Below, in pieces: positions 38,380 through 47,617 of a stretch of 64,000 nucleotides of DNA. Within the stretch, counting starts at the first letter, position 1. Each line of letters begins with the position of its first letter. The position numbers were made by a program, and so were the translations under genes. The stretch covers positions 1 to 64,000 of the forward strand of contig JBAZPX010000003.1 of NCBI GenBank assembly GCA_041645555.1, given 5' to 3'. Source of the DNA: JAQTRU01 sp041645555. GTDB taxonomy: Bacteria; Patescibacteriota; Patescibacteriia; Patescibacteriales; JAQTRU01. Below the pieces are notes generated by a model. The model did not search any database. It was given only the letters and a program-made list of their open reading frames with translations, and had not been told where the DNA came from.

Positions 38380-41054
38380 TGAACAAAGATCTGCCAAAAG
38401 CATACAATCCGCAGGATTACGAAGATAAGATTTATGAGAAATGGGAAAAATCAGGGTATTTCAACCCTGATATTTGTGTTAAGAAAAAAGTCTGCGCTAA
38501 AGATGCCAAGCCTTTCAGTATAGTTTTACCGCCGCCGAACGTAACCGGGCATCTTCATCTTGGCCATGCCGTAATGCTGGCGCTCCAGGATATTATGGTC
38601 CGTTATCACCGGATGAAAGGGGATAAAACTTTATGGGTGCCGGGAACTGACCATGCGGCGATTGCCACGCAAAGCAAGGTTGAAGCCCTGCTTTGGGAAA
38701 AAGAAAAAAAGACGCGGCACGATTTAGGCCGGATTGAATTTCTGAAAAGAGTGGAAAAATTCGCAAAGGACAGCCACGATACGATTATAAAGCAATGTAA
38801 AAAAATGGGAGCTTCTTTAGATTGGAGCCGAGAAATTTACACTTTAGATAAAGAGCGCAACTTGGCCGTCCGGACCGCTTTTAAGAAAATGTATGATGAC
38901 GGCTTAATTTATCAGGGAGCCAGGATTGTAAATTGGGATCCGAAAATGCAGACCACGGTTTCCGACGACGAGGTGGAATGGAAAGAAGAAAAGACGCCTT
39001 TCTATTATTTAAAGTACGGCCCTTTCGTAATCGCGACGGCCCGTCCGGAAACTAAATTCGGGGATAAATATGTGGTTATGCATCCGGATGACAAACGCTA
39101 TAAGAAATATAAGCACGGAGAAAAGATAAAATTAGAATGGATAAACGGCCCGGTCGCGGCCACGGTTATAAAAGACAAAGTGATAGATATGGAGTTTGGT
39201 TCAGGCGTTATGACGATTACGCCCTGGCATGACGCGATTGATTTTGAAATTGCCCAGCGGCATAACTTAGATAAGGAGCAGATTATTGATAAAGAGGGAA
39301 AACTATTGCCTATTGCCGGGGAGTTTGCCGGTATGGAAATAAGAAAAGCGCGTGAGGAAATTGTGGCTAAATTAAAAAAGAAAGGTTTGCTGGTTAAGAT
39401 AGAAGAAAACTATATCCATAATATCGCGGTTAATGCCCGGGGCGGCAGCTTGATTGAGCCCCAGATTATGAAGCAGTGGTTTATTGGCGTTAATCAAGAA
39501 TTCAAACGCGGCGGTCAGAAAACGACTTTAAAAAAATTAATGCAGGAAGCGGTGCGGCCGGGAAAAATTAAAATAATTCCGGAGAGGTTTAATAAGACTT
39601 ATTTCCATTGGATTGATAATTTGCGCGACTGGTGCATTTCAAGACAAATATGGTTCGGGCACCAGATTCCCGTTTGGTACAGAGAACACAAAAACACAAA
39701 AACACAAAAACACAAAAATAATGATAAGGAAATATATGTTGGCGTTAAAGCTCCAGAGGGGGAGGGATGGATTCAAGATCCCGATACTCTGGATACCTGG
39801 TTTTCTTCCGGGCTTTGGACTTTTTCGCCTTTAGGCTGGCCCCAAAAAACAGAAGATTTAAAAATCTATCACCCGACCTCGGTTATGGAAACCGGATATG
39901 ATATTTTATTTTTCTGGGTGGCAAGAATGATTTTAATGACGACTTATTTGTTAGACGAGATTCCTTTTAAAACCGTGTATTTGCACGGCCTGATCCGCGA
40001 TGAAAAAGGGAAAAAGATGAGCAAGAGCTTGGGCAATGTTATTGACCCTTTGGACGTTATAAAAAAATACGGCACGGACGCGGTGCGTTTGTCCTTAGTT
40101 ATTGGGTCTACGCCGGGTAATGACGTAAAATTAAGCGAAGAAAAAATCGCCGGGTACAGGAATTTTACAAATAAGTTGTGGAACATCTCGCGTTATATAA
40201 TTACGAATTATCAATTATCAATTACGAATTATAGGTTTAATTTAGAAGATTTAACCTTATTTGATAAGTGGATTTTATTGCAGATGAGAAATTTAGTTTT
40301 GGCAGTTTCTGAAGATTTGGAAAATTATCATTTTTCTCAGGCCGGGGAACGATTGCGTGAATTTACGTGGGATGATTTGGCTGATTGGTATTTAGAAACC
40401 AGTAAATTTGAAAAAAATTCTTCTAAGAATCAAATATTGTCGATAATTTTAAATGATCTATTGAAACTCTGGCATCCGTTTATGCCATTTGTGACAGAGA
40501 CAATATGGCAAGAAGCGGGAAATAAGAATTTATTGTTGATTGAAAAATATCCAGTGTTAGATAGCTACAAAGAAATATGGAAGGAAACAAATAACGGCGA
40601 TTTTTATCCCGAAATGATACTTATTCAAAAAATTATCACCGCGATCCGTAACGCTAGAAGTGAAAACAAAGTTGAACCGGCTAAAAAAATTAAAGCGGTA
40701 ATTTATACGAAGATTGAGGAGTATAGAAAGTTGATTAGAGATCATGAAGTTTTGATAAAAGGCTTAAAGACGGGTATAAGCGAGTTAGAAATTAAAGTCA
40801 AAGGTGAAAAAATTGCTGGAGCTATATACGCGGTCGTAGGCGATATAGAAATTTATTTAATCGGGGCGATTGACAAGGATAAGGAAAAGGAAAGAATTAA
40901 AAAAGAAATAGCTAATTATGAAAAAATGATTGTTGCGACTGAGAATAAATTAAAAAATAAGGAATTTGTCGCTAAAGCGCCGGCGGAAATAGTTAAAAAA
41001 GAAGAGGAGAAGTTAAAATCCTGGCAAGAGGCGCTTGAAAAAATTAAAGGGTAG
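38313..41054 (+). CDS. valS: Valyl-tRNA synthetase
   Basis: A 913-aa class-I synthetase for tRNA-Val. The HIGH motif is HLHLGHA (~81-87), the editing CP1 domain has GTDHAAIATQ nearby and TARPETKFGD, KMSKS is KKMSKSLGN (~567), and a C-terminal coiled coil follows. I chose ATG 38313; its first ~24 residues (GEKNIKISNPVRN, then LSGANGVN) are repeat-encoded, and native sequence starts at DLPKAYNPQDYEDK. Other likely inserts are HKNTKTQKHKN (8-bp tandem repeat) and TNYQLSITNYRF (a self-similar AT repeat). Confidence 0.97.
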   Translation: MGEKNIKISNPVRNKFLSGANGVNKDLPKAYNPQDYEDKIYEKWEKSGYFNPDICVKKKVCAKDAKPFSIVLPPPNVTGHLHLGHAVMLALQDIMVRYHRMKGDKTLWVPGTDHAAIATQSKVEALLWEKEKKTRHDLGRIEFLKRVEKFAKDSHDTIIKQCKKMGASLDWSREIYTLDKERNLAVRTAFKKMYDDGLIYQGARIVNWDPKMQTTVSDDEVEWKEEKTPFYYLKYGPFVIATARPETKFGDKYVVMHPDDKRYKKYKHGEKIKLEWINGPVAATVIKDKVIDMEFGSGVMTITPWHDAIDFEIAQRHNLDKEQIIDKEGKLLPIAGEFAGMEIRKAREEIVAKLKKKGLLVKIEENYIHNIAVNARGGSLIEPQIMKQWFIGVNQEFKRGGQKTTLKKLMQEAVRPGKIKIIPERFNKTYFHWIDNLRDWCISRQIWFGHQIPVWYREHKNTKTQKHKNNDKEIYVGVKAPEGEGWIQDPDTLDTWFSSGLWTFSPLGWPQKTEDLKIYHPTSVMETGYDILFFWVARMILMTTYLLDEIPFKTVYLHGLIRDEKGKKMSKSLGNVIDPLDVIKKYGTDAVRLSLVIGSTPGNDVKLSEEKIAGYRNFTNKLWNISRYIITNYQLSITNYRFNLEDLTLFDKWILLQMRNLVLAVSEDLENYHFSQAGERLREFTWDDLADWYLETSKFEKNSSKNQILSIILNDLLKLWHPFMPFVTETIWQEAGNKNLLLIEKYPVLDSYKEIWKETNNGDFYPEMILIQKIITAIRNARSENKVEPAKKIKAVIYTKIEEYRKLIRDHEVLIKGLKTGISELEIKVKGEKIAGAIYAVVGDIEIYLIGAIDKDKEKERIKKEIANYEKMIVATENKLKNKEFVAKAPAEIVKKEEEKLKSWQEALEKIKG
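39687..39718 (+). repeat. 8-bp tandem repeat in valS
   Basis: Four units of CACAAAAA in coding sequence. Gain or loss of one unit would shift the frame. Confidence 0.9.
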
Positions 41055-41078
41055 TTAAAATAGAGATATTTCGTTCCC

Positions 41079-41164
41079 TTCCTCGATTGAGGAGGGGATA
41101 AGGGGTGGTGTTCGCCGAACGACCATCAGACCACCCCTGCCCCCTCCTTATCTAAGGAGGGGAG
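41079..41164. repeat. Empty GAGGGG-type inverted-repeat pair
   Basis: TTCCTCGATTGAGGAGGGG..GGGGTGG and CCACCCC..CCCCTCCTTATCTAAGG are inverted copies around a 20-nt core. It is built like the DUF559 arms but encloses no gene. Confidence 0.6.
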
Positions 41165-41246
41165 ACTAAAATTTAATATTTACAATTGGAGACGTTGTTT
41201 CTCTTTTCAAATTTATTCGATTTGATATAACTTAATTAACATAACC

Positions 41247-41540
41247 ATGTTTTATAATTTAAAGTCATTACTGCCTAAGTCAATCAAGCGGGCGGGCATT
41301 GCTAACGAGCTTAAGAATAAGCAGATTATAGATTTTTTTAATTTAGCCAAGAAAGTATTTTTGAAGGCGGAGCTGGCCGACCGGATTAAGCCCATGTATT
41401 TAAGAAACAAAATATTATATATCGCTTCTTTATCTTCGGTGGCGGCGGAAAGATTAGAGCCCAGGCAGGCGGAAATTATAATGGAAATAAACAAAAAATT
41501 CGGCCCGGGGACGGTAAAGAAAATAAAATTTATCACTTGA
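41247..41540 (+). CDS. DUF721 / DciA-like protein
   Basis: A 97-aa protein of the DUF721 family, related to the DciA replicative-helicase loader. The pattern LPKSIKRAGIANELKNKQIIDFF, then LADRIKPMYLRNKILYIASLSSVAAERL and a short C-terminal tail, is the KH-like core without the usual extensions. It would help load DnaB at the origin if the similarity holds. It is a single gene between valS and the pheST group. Short length is typical for CPR versions. Confidence 0.72.
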   Translation: MFYNLKSLLPKSIKRAGIANELKNKQIIDFFNLAKKVFLKAELADRIKPMYLRNKILYIASLSSVAAERLEPRQAEIIMEINKKFGPGTVKKIKFIT

Positions 41541-41571
41541 AAGAAGCGGTTTAAAATGGTAAAGTTTTAAT

Positions 41572-41733
41572 GGGATTATCGCTTAATGCCGTTTCTACTG
41601 CAATTCCCAATTTTCTGCTACGAAGTTTAAAAAGCTCCTCCGCTTATATTGGCATATAAACGTCGTCGCTTTTTAAATTTCTCGCGACGAAAATTGAAAA
41701 TTTCGTAACGAAAGCGCATTAAGCGATAGTCCC
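41572..41733. repeat. 162-nt long inverted repeat
   Basis: Ends are GGGATTATCGCTTAATGC and GCATTAAGCGATAGTCCC. The arms stay largely complementary for ~65 nt (CAATTTTC/GAAAATTG, TTTAAAAAGC/GCTTTTTAAA). It would fold as one long hairpin, a MITE-like structure without a gene. Confidence 0.7.
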
Positions 41734-41740
41734 TATATAC

Positions 41741-42160
41741 ATGACCTTGAGATCTTACTTAATTATAATGGCGATTACGACCCTGGTTTGCTGGGCGGCT
41801 TTTATTTTTATCCTCGCCACGGTTAATCCGCAAATCACCAACTGGCTGGGTTTTTCCCTTTTTTACCTGTCTCTGTTTCTGGCTTTGTCCGGCAGCGCCG
41901 CCTTAGTCGGTTTTTTAGTAAGGTTTGTCGGCCTTAGGCACGAACTGGCTTTCTACTCGGTTAAAACCGCTTTCCGACAGTCATTTTTATTCGCTTTTTT
42001 AATCATCGCGGTTTTGTTTCTGCTGGCATATAACTTATTTACCTGGCTTAATTTATTTCTCTTGGTTATCGGGCTCTCACTTTTAGAGTTTTTCCTTATA
42101 AACTACGGCTCGCGCCGGATAAAATATCCGGTTAATAATTTAAACGAAGAATTTAAATAA
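41741..42160 (+). CDS. Four-helix membrane protein, unknown
   Basis: A 139-aa protein with four hydrophobic helices (~7-29, ~37-60, ~82-102, ~105-125) and a basic C-terminal tail (YGSRRIKYPVN). Proteins of this layout often precede pheS in CPR genomes, and its stop lies 5 nt before pheS, so they are co-transcribed. No motif hints at function. Confidence 0.8.
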   Translation: MTLRSYLIIMAITTLVCWAAFIFILATVNPQITNWLGFSLFYLSLFLALSGSAALVGFLVRFVGLRHELAFYSVKTAFRQSFLFAFLIIAVLFLLAYNLFTWLNLFLLVIGLSLLEFFLINYGSRRIKYPVNNLNEEFK

Positions 42161-42165
42161 TTTCT

Positions 42166-43191
42166 ATGAGAGAGAAAATAGAAAAATTAAAAGATGAAAT
42201 TTTAGACAGCCTGGTTAAGGTAAGAGAGGAAAAGGTTTTAAAGGATTTGGAAATTAAATATCTGGGCCGGAAAGGCGAACTGACAAAAATTTTGCGCAGC
42301 TTAAAAGATTTGAGCGAAAAGGAGAAAAAGGAAATCGGGCAGCTGGCTAATGAAATTAAAAAAGAAATAGAAGATAAATTTACCGAGGTGAAAAAAGTTA
42401 TTTTAGGCAGCGCGGAGAAGGAACAGACGGACATAACTTTGCCCGGCGAAAAAATAGAGCGCGGCCATCTTAGCCCGATTACTATAGTCCAGAATGAACT
42501 TGAAGATTTATTTACTTCCATGGGTTTTATGGTTCTGGACGGCCCGGAACTGGAAAGCGATTTTTATAATTTTGAGGCGGTTAATATCCCGCCAAACCAT
42601 CCGGCGCGGGATATGCAGGATACGTTTTATATCGATAAGAAAAATAAGGACGGCGAATACGACTTGGTTATGCGGACCCATACTTCTTCGGTGCAGGTAA
42701 GGGCGATGCAGAAATACGGAGCGCCTTTGCGCTGCGTCGTGCCGGGAAAATGCTTCCGCTGCGAAGCGACGGACGTAAGGCATGAACATACTTTTTACCA
42801 GATAGAAGGACTAATGGTTGATAAGGGCATAAGCTTAAGCAATATGAAAGCGGTTTTAGAAACCGTGGCGAAAAAACTTTATGGCGAGGAGACGAAGCTG
42901 CGCATGAGGCCGAAATTTTATCCCTTTGTCGAGCCGGGAGCTAACGGGGAGGTGACTTGTTTCTTATGCCAGGGCAAGGGCTGCCTTTTATGCAAGAACA
43001 GCGGCTGGCTGGAAATATTCGGTTCAGGCATGGTTCACCCCAATGTTTTAAAAAATGGCGGAATAGACCCGAAAATTTATAGCGGTTTCGCCTTTGGCTT
43101 TGGCTTAAACAGAGTTACGCAGCTTAAATACGGGATTGACGATGTAAGATTATTTAATGGCGGAGACCTTAGATTTCTGCAGCAGTTTTAA
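42166..43191 (+). CDS. pheS: Phenylalanyl-tRNA synthetase alpha subunit
   Basis: A 341-aa catalytic subunit of the alpha2-beta2 class-II enzyme. The N-terminal coiled coil (~1-85) binds tRNA. The catalytic core has motif 1 in the DFYNFEAVNIPPNHPARDMQDTFY region, motif 2 (RCVVPGKCFRCEATDVRHEHTFYQIEG) and motif 3 (SGFAFGFGLNRV). A Cys-rich insertion CFLCQGKGCLLCKNSGW (~264-280) forms a likely zinc site present in some PheS. pheT follows after ~120 nt. Confidence 0.97.
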   Translation: MREKIEKLKDEILDSLVKVREEKVLKDLEIKYLGRKGELTKILRSLKDLSEKEKKEIGQLANEIKKEIEDKFTEVKKVILGSAEKEQTDITLPGEKIERGHLSPITIVQNELEDLFTSMGFMVLDGPELESDFYNFEAVNIPPNHPARDMQDTFYIDKKNKDGEYDLVMRTHTSSVQVRAMQKYGAPLRCVVPGKCFRCEATDVRHEHTFYQIEGLMVDKGISLSNMKAVLETVAKKLYGEETKLRMRPKFYPFVEPGANGEVTCFLCQGKGCLLCKNSGWLEIFGSGMVHPNVLKNGGIDPKIYSGFAFGFGLNRVTQLKYGIDDVRLFNGGDLRFLQQF

Positions 43192-43313
43192 AGACTGGGA
43201 ATTTGGATTTAAGTTTTTGTTTTGCTAAGAGCTATAGAGAATAATTAAAAATTTAAAAATCAAAATGTAAAATTTAGGTGTCGCTATCGCGACAGATTAA
43301 TTTTAAATTTTTT

Positions 43314-45737
43314 ATGTATATTTCCCTAAATTGGCTAAAAGATTTCGTTGATATTCCGAAAAATATTACTCCGGAAGATTTAGGTTTGAAATTGTCCGCT
43401 CATACGGTGGAAGTTGACAAAGTCATAAACCAGAAAGAAAAATTCAATAAGGTCGTGGTCGGTAAAATTTTAGAATTAAAAAAGCATCCGTCCGCGGACC
43501 GGCTGCAATTAGTAAAAATTGATATTGGCAAAGAGAAGTTAGATATAGTTTGCGGAGCGACTAATATTAAAGCCGGCGATTTTGTGCCGGTCGCTTTGGT
43601 TGGGGCGGTTTTGCCTAATGGCTTAGAAATTAAGACGGCAGAAATCAGGGGAGTAAAATCCAACGGCATGCTTTGCGCTGAAGATGAACTGGGAATGGGC
43701 GATGACCATGCCGGCATTATGATTTTATCCAAAGGCAAACCGGGTGAAAATTTAGCCGAATATTTAAAATTAGATGACACGGTTTTTGAAGTTGATAACA
43801 AATCCATTACCAACCGGCCGGATCTTTGGAGCCATCTTGGCATGGCCCGGGAGATTTCCGCTTTCCTAGAGTTAAAATTAAAAGAGCCTAAGCTGGAATT
43901 AAGCAGATTAGCCAAGGGCAAGGGAAAGTTAGAGAAAATAAAAGTGGAAGTGAAGGATTCTAAATTATGCCCGCGGTATATGGCGATTAAGGTTTCCGGG
44001 ATAGCCATCGGCGCTTCGCCGGCTTGGATGCAGGAAAGATTATCCGCGGTGGGCATGCGCCCGATTAACAATATTGTTGATATTACCAATTATGTAATGC
44101 TGGAACTGGGCCAGCCTTTGCACGCTTTTGACGCCAGTTTAGTTAAAGAAATCGGGGTCAGGCGGGCAAAGAAAGGAGAAACAATGGAAACTTTGGACGG
44201 GCAGAAGAGGGAGCTGGACGAGAGCATGCTTTTAATCACGGACGGGGAGAAAGGAGTGGCTATTGCCGGAGTTATGGGCGGGCTAAACAGTGAAATCAGC
44301 CAGGAAACCAAAGCGATTATAATTGAAGCCGCCAATTTTGAACCGACGCAGATAAGGAAGACTTCGCAGAAACTCGGCTTGCGCACGGAAAGCTCCATGC
44401 GTTTTGAAAAATCTCTTGACCCCAATTTATGTCAGTGGGCCATAACTCGGGCCGTGGAACTCGTAAAACAGTTATGTCCCAAGGCCGAAGTCATAAGCGA
44501 TTTAGTCGATATAAAATCATTTAGTTTGGAGCAGGGGCCGATTGCCATAAGTTTAGAGTGGCTGGAAACCATAATCGGAGAAAAAATTGAAGAGAAAAAA
44601 ATAATAAATATTTTAACCAGTCTGGGGTTTGCGGTTAAAAAGGATAAAGACAAACTAGATGTGACTGTGCCGAGTTGGCGGGCGACTAAGGATATTTCCA
44701 TCCCCGAAGATTTGGTTGAGGAAATCGTCCGGATTTACGGCTATAATAATTTAGAGATGGTAATGCCGAAAGTGGTGATGGAAGCGCCGCTCGTTAATAA
44801 AGAAAGGATCTTAGAAAGAAAAATAAAAGAGATTTTGGCTCAAGGGGCTCGCTTGTCAGAAGTTTACAATTATTCCTTTGTCAACGAGGAGCAATTGAAA
44901 AAATTAAAAATGGAGATAAGGGACTATGTGAAACTGGCCAACCCGATTATCAGCCAGCATACGCTCCTTCGCCAGAGCCTTGCCCCGTATTTGCTGGAAA
45001 ACGTAAAAACTAACCAATCCCGCTACAGCGAATTCGGCTTGTTCGAAATCGGGAATATTTTTATGGACTTAACCGGCGAAGAAGATAAGGGCGGGGAGAA
45101 AGGGAAGTTGCCTTATCAGGAAAAAAAATTAGGGATTATCATAGCCGGCGAGAAAAAGGGAGAAATTTTCAGAAAAATAAAGGGCCTAGTTGAATATTTA
45201 TTTGATTATTTCGGCTTATCAGCCAGCTTTGAAATTTTAGAAGACCGGCCGGGGTGGGCGGATAGTAAGGCCGCGGCTAAAATAATTTCCGGAGCCGGCG
45301 GGGAAACCGCTTTAGGTACAGTCGCCAGATTAGACAGCCAGATTGCCGCCACTTTAAACATAAAAAAGGAAGCGGCGATAGCGGAAATAAGTTTTAAAGA
45401 ATTAGCCGGCCTCGTTCTAGACAAGGGCGCGAAAAAGTACGAAAAGATACCTAAATATCCGCCGGTTATAAGGGATTTGGCTTTTGTGGTCGGGAGTAAG
45501 ACATTATATAATGATATAAAGAAAGAAATAGAGAGTTTCAGCCCGTTAGTAAAAGAAGTGGAATTATTTGACGTTTACGAAGGGGAAGGACTGGGCGAAA
45601 ATAATAAAAATTTAGCTTTCCATATTATTTATCAGGCCCCGGACAGGACCTTGACGGCCGAGGAGATAGAGAAAGAGCAGGCAAAATTAATAAAAATATT
45701 GGAGAAAAAATTTGAAGCGCAAATAAGAAATTTTTAA
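43314..45737 (+). CDS. pheT: Phenylalanyl-tRNA synthetase beta subunit
   Basis: An 807-aa partner of PheS. I chose ATG 43314 (MYISLNWLKDFVDIP), the standard start; upstream codons run through a TGTCGC..GCGACA hairpin. The domain order is normal: an N-terminal tRNA-binding OB domain (VVGKILELKKHPSADRLQLVKID, ~40-150), B3/B4 editing region (SWMQ-like SPAWMQERLSAVGMRPINNIVDITNYVMLE), B5 and a C-terminal ferredoxin-like anticodon-binding domain (PPVIRDLAFVV). Confidence 0.97.
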   Translation: MYISLNWLKDFVDIPKNITPEDLGLKLSAHTVEVDKVINQKEKFNKVVVGKILELKKHPSADRLQLVKIDIGKEKLDIVCGATNIKAGDFVPVALVGAVLPNGLEIKTAEIRGVKSNGMLCAEDELGMGDDHAGIMILSKGKPGENLAEYLKLDDTVFEVDNKSITNRPDLWSHLGMAREISAFLELKLKEPKLELSRLAKGKGKLEKIKVEVKDSKLCPRYMAIKVSGIAIGASPAWMQERLSAVGMRPINNIVDITNYVMLELGQPLHAFDASLVKEIGVRRAKKGETMETLDGQKRELDESMLLITDGEKGVAIAGVMGGLNSEISQETKAIIIEAANFEPTQIRKTSQKLGLRTESSMRFEKSLDPNLCQWAITRAVELVKQLCPKAEVISDLVDIKSFSLEQGPIAISLEWLETIIGEKIEEKKIINILTSLGFAVKKDKDKLDVTVPSWRATKDISIPEDLVEEIVRIYGYNNLEMVMPKVVMEAPLVNKERILERKIKEILAQGARLSEVYNYSFVNEEQLKKLKMEIRDYVKLANPIISQHTLLRQSLAPYLLENVKTNQSRYSEFGLFEIGNIFMDLTGEEDKGGEKGKLPYQEKKLGIIIAGEKKGEIFRKIKGLVEYLFDYFGLSASFEILEDRPGWADSKAAAKIISGAGGETALGTVARLDSQIAATLNIKKEAAIAEISFKELAGLVLDKGAKKYEKIPKYPPVIRDLAFVVGSKTLYNDIKKEIESFSPLVKEVELFDVYEGEGLGENNKNLAFHIIYQAPDRTLTAEEIEKEQAKLIKILEKKFEAQIRNF

Positions 45738-45739
45738 AC

Positions 45740-45831
45740 CCTACAAATTACGAATAAGTACGAATTTATGAATTTCCGTTAAAATATTTTGTATCGTATT
45801 TGTGAATTTGTGATAGATTTGTAATTTGTAA
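45740..45831. repeat. ACGAATT hairpin family, copy 1
   Basis: CCTACAAATTACGAAT..TACGAATTTATGAAT on the left and GTATTTGTGAATTTG..GATTTGTAATTTGTA on the right form a ~40-bp imperfect stem. Related to 53270-53362 and 58007-58101. Confidence 0.7.
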
Positions 45832-45839
45832 TAATAATT

Positions 45840-46175
45840 ATGAAAGAAATAAAAAGAATAAAAAACCTGTCCTTGGCTAAAATTACGGCGGCGATTTACG
45901 GCTTAGTCGGATTCTTTGTGGCCATAGCCGTCGCTATCATAAATATGGCTAATATTTTAATTCGGGAAGATTACAGCAATTCGGTTCTTCTCATTACTCT
46001 TTTTAATTTTGGGATAGGAATTTTAATCGGAGTGGCAACCGCGGTCGCCACGGCGATTGTCGGCTGGGTAATCGGTTTTCTTACGGCCGCTCTTTATAAT
46101 ATGTTTGCCAGGCGTTTAGGCGGAGTAAAGCTTGAATTAGAGGAAACCGAAGAAAAAAAAGAAGAGGGACAATAA
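45840..46175 (+). CDS. DUF3566-like small membrane protein
   Basis: A 111-aa protein with two long hydrophobic segments (~15-38 and ~50-85), then YNMFARRLGGVKLELEE, which resembles the LYN..A..GGI.VE end of DUF3566 proteins. The acidic C-terminus (EETEEKKEEG) is cytoplasmic by charge. It is common in CPR. Function is not known. Confidence 0.75.
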   Translation: MKEIKRIKNLSLAKITAAIYGLVGFFVAIAVAIINMANILIREDYSNSVLLITLFNFGIGILIGVATAVATAIVGWVIGFLTAALYNMFARRLGGVKLELEETEEKKEEGQ

Positions 46176-46230
46176 AATAAAATTATTATTAATATAATAA
46201 GGAGGACTATTTTTCTCCGTTCTTAAAAAT

Positions 46231-46542
46231 ATGTATCTAATTCAAGACAGCAAAGATCTCCTTTTTGTCGTACTCGCTTTCTGTATCCTCTGGCTGACGA
46301 TTTTTTTAGCCTGGTTTATCTATTATCTGGCGATGATAATGCGCCAGGCCTATAAGGCGGTAAAGGAGACCAGAGAGAAAATTAATAAAGTTGACGAAAT
46401 CCTGAAAGCTTTAAAAGACAAAATTGAGCACAGCGCTTCTTATCTGGCTTTAATCGGCGAAGGAGTTAAGAAGTTAGTAGGGGTTATAAAAGAAAGAAGC
46501 GAAGAGAAAAAAGAGAAAAAGGTTAAGGTAAAAGCGAAATAA
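46231..46542 (+). CDS. Membrane-anchored coiled-coil protein
   Basis: A 103-aa protein with one transmembrane helix (~10-38, VVLAFCILWLTIFLAWFIYYLAMI) and a long charged amphipathic helix (~40-100) ending in KKEKKVKVKAK. The layout recalls DUF948-type anchors. It is preceded by AAGGAGGACT at some distance (30 nt) and followed by a minimal hairpin element. Function is not known. Confidence 0.75.
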   Translation: MYLIQDSKDLLFVVLAFCILWLTIFLAWFIYYLAMIMRQAYKAVKETREKINKVDEILKALKDKIEHSASYLALIGEGVKKLVGVIKERSEEKKEKKVKVKAK

Positions 46543-46550
46543 ATTTAAAA

Positions 46551-46579
46551 CCCCATTAGAAATTCCGTTTCTAACGGGG
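46551..46579. repeat. Minimal CCCCATTAGAAAT hairpin element
   Basis: CCCCATTAGAAAT faces TTTCTAACGGGG with a 4-nt gap, 11 nt before the cupin gene. Confidence 0.7.
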
Positions 46580-46589
46580 CGAGTATATT

Positions 46590-46979
46590 ATGGCTAAGAA
46601 AAAACCAACGAAAGGCGGTTTAAACGCGCCGGTTCAAAAAGATTTAAGAGGGGAAATAAGAAGATATAATTTTAAGGGTGTAAAATTTAACGCCTTATTT
46701 ACCAAAGCCGGAAAATATAGAAGCGGCGATTTTCATCCAATTACCCAGTACGATTTAATTTTAAAAGGCAAATTCCAGATTACTTTTCGAAAAGGCGATA
46801 AAGATATAGTTTTTACAAAAAGGGAGAATGAATTAATAATTATTCCGCCCAACACCCCGCATTTATTTAAATCCCTTACCAATACCGTGATGCTGGAATG
46901 GTGGGACGGGCCGTTTGAGGTTGGGTATTATCAGCCGTATCGGAAGATAGTGGAAAAACAGTTTAAGAAGAAGAAATAA
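46590..46979 (+). CDS. Cupin-domain protein
   Basis: A 129-aa beta-barrel cupin. Motif 1 is represented by GDFHPITQYDLILKGKFQITFRKG and motif 2 by IIIPPNTPHLFKSL (~88-101). The His of PHLF and HPITQ-Asp could bind a metal, but the canonical HxH is reduced to one His. Cupins range from isomerases to sugar epimerases and binding proteins. The basic N- and C-termini are unusual. No partner gene suggests a substrate. Confidence 0.85.
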   Translation: MAKKKPTKGGLNAPVQKDLRGEIRRYNFKGVKFNALFTKAGKYRSGDFHPITQYDLILKGKFQITFRKGDKDIVFTKRENELIIIPPNTPHLFKSLTNTVMLEWWDGPFEVGYYQPYRKIVEKQFKKKK

Positions 46980-47223
46980 TAATTTATAGGAGGGTTGTTG
47001 CGTCGCCCGTTAATAGTATGTTATAATTGCATTACTAATGCGTATAATTAATCTTTGATTGAAATTGCTAATATTAGTATTTATTTTGATATATATTATT
47101 TTTTGTGAGAAGGCCATTCTATTAAAAGTGTGTTTATTTTTAGGTTTAATTTAGTTCCATTGTTGACATATTAAAATAATTAATGTATAAATAGTAGTTA
47201 AATATAAATAATAATTTAAATTT

Positions 47224-47613
47224 ATGTTTTCAGTTTATTATAAAAATAAGATAAAAAACGTTTTTAGTAGTTTTACCCAACCAAAACCCTGCAGAGAAGT
47301 ATTAGAAGCGAATTTTTATAAGCTCCCAGAAAAAATAGAAGTTAAATGGTTTCGGGATGGTAAATTTATAATTGGTATTATTAAAGACGGGGAACGTGAA
47401 TATAAAACTCAAGCATTATCAGCAGATGAATTTATCGAGATGGTAAACGATACCTTATATACTGTTTACGATATCCCAAGTAATTGCATAAACATATTAA
47501 GTAAAATAAAAAGATTTTATCCAAAACAAGATGAAATTGATAAGTTAAGAAATGGTAAAATAAAGTATTCGGATATGTTTTTAGTCAGAGAGAAAGAATT
47601 AATTCCTGCATAA
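47224..47613 (+). CDS. HicB-like antitoxin candidate
   Basis: A 129-aa protein. The segment KIEVKWFRDGKFIIGIIKDGEREYKTQALSADEFIEMVNDTL (~35-78) follows the partial-RNase-H pattern of HicB antitoxins (strand, strand, T.G.T..E...M). The C-terminal half (~85-129) is not recognised and no clear DNA-binding domain is seen. It lies 4 nt upstream of a HicA-like gene, which supports the pairing. It marks the start of an AT-rich accessory island. Confidence 0.55.
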   Translation: MFSVYYKNKIKNVFSSFTQPKPCREVLEANFYKLPEKIEVKWFRDGKFIIGIIKDGEREYKTQALSADEFIEMVNDTLYTVYDIPSNCINILSKIKRFYPKQDEIDKLRNGKIKYSDMFLVREKELIPA

Positions 47614-47617
47614 TAAT

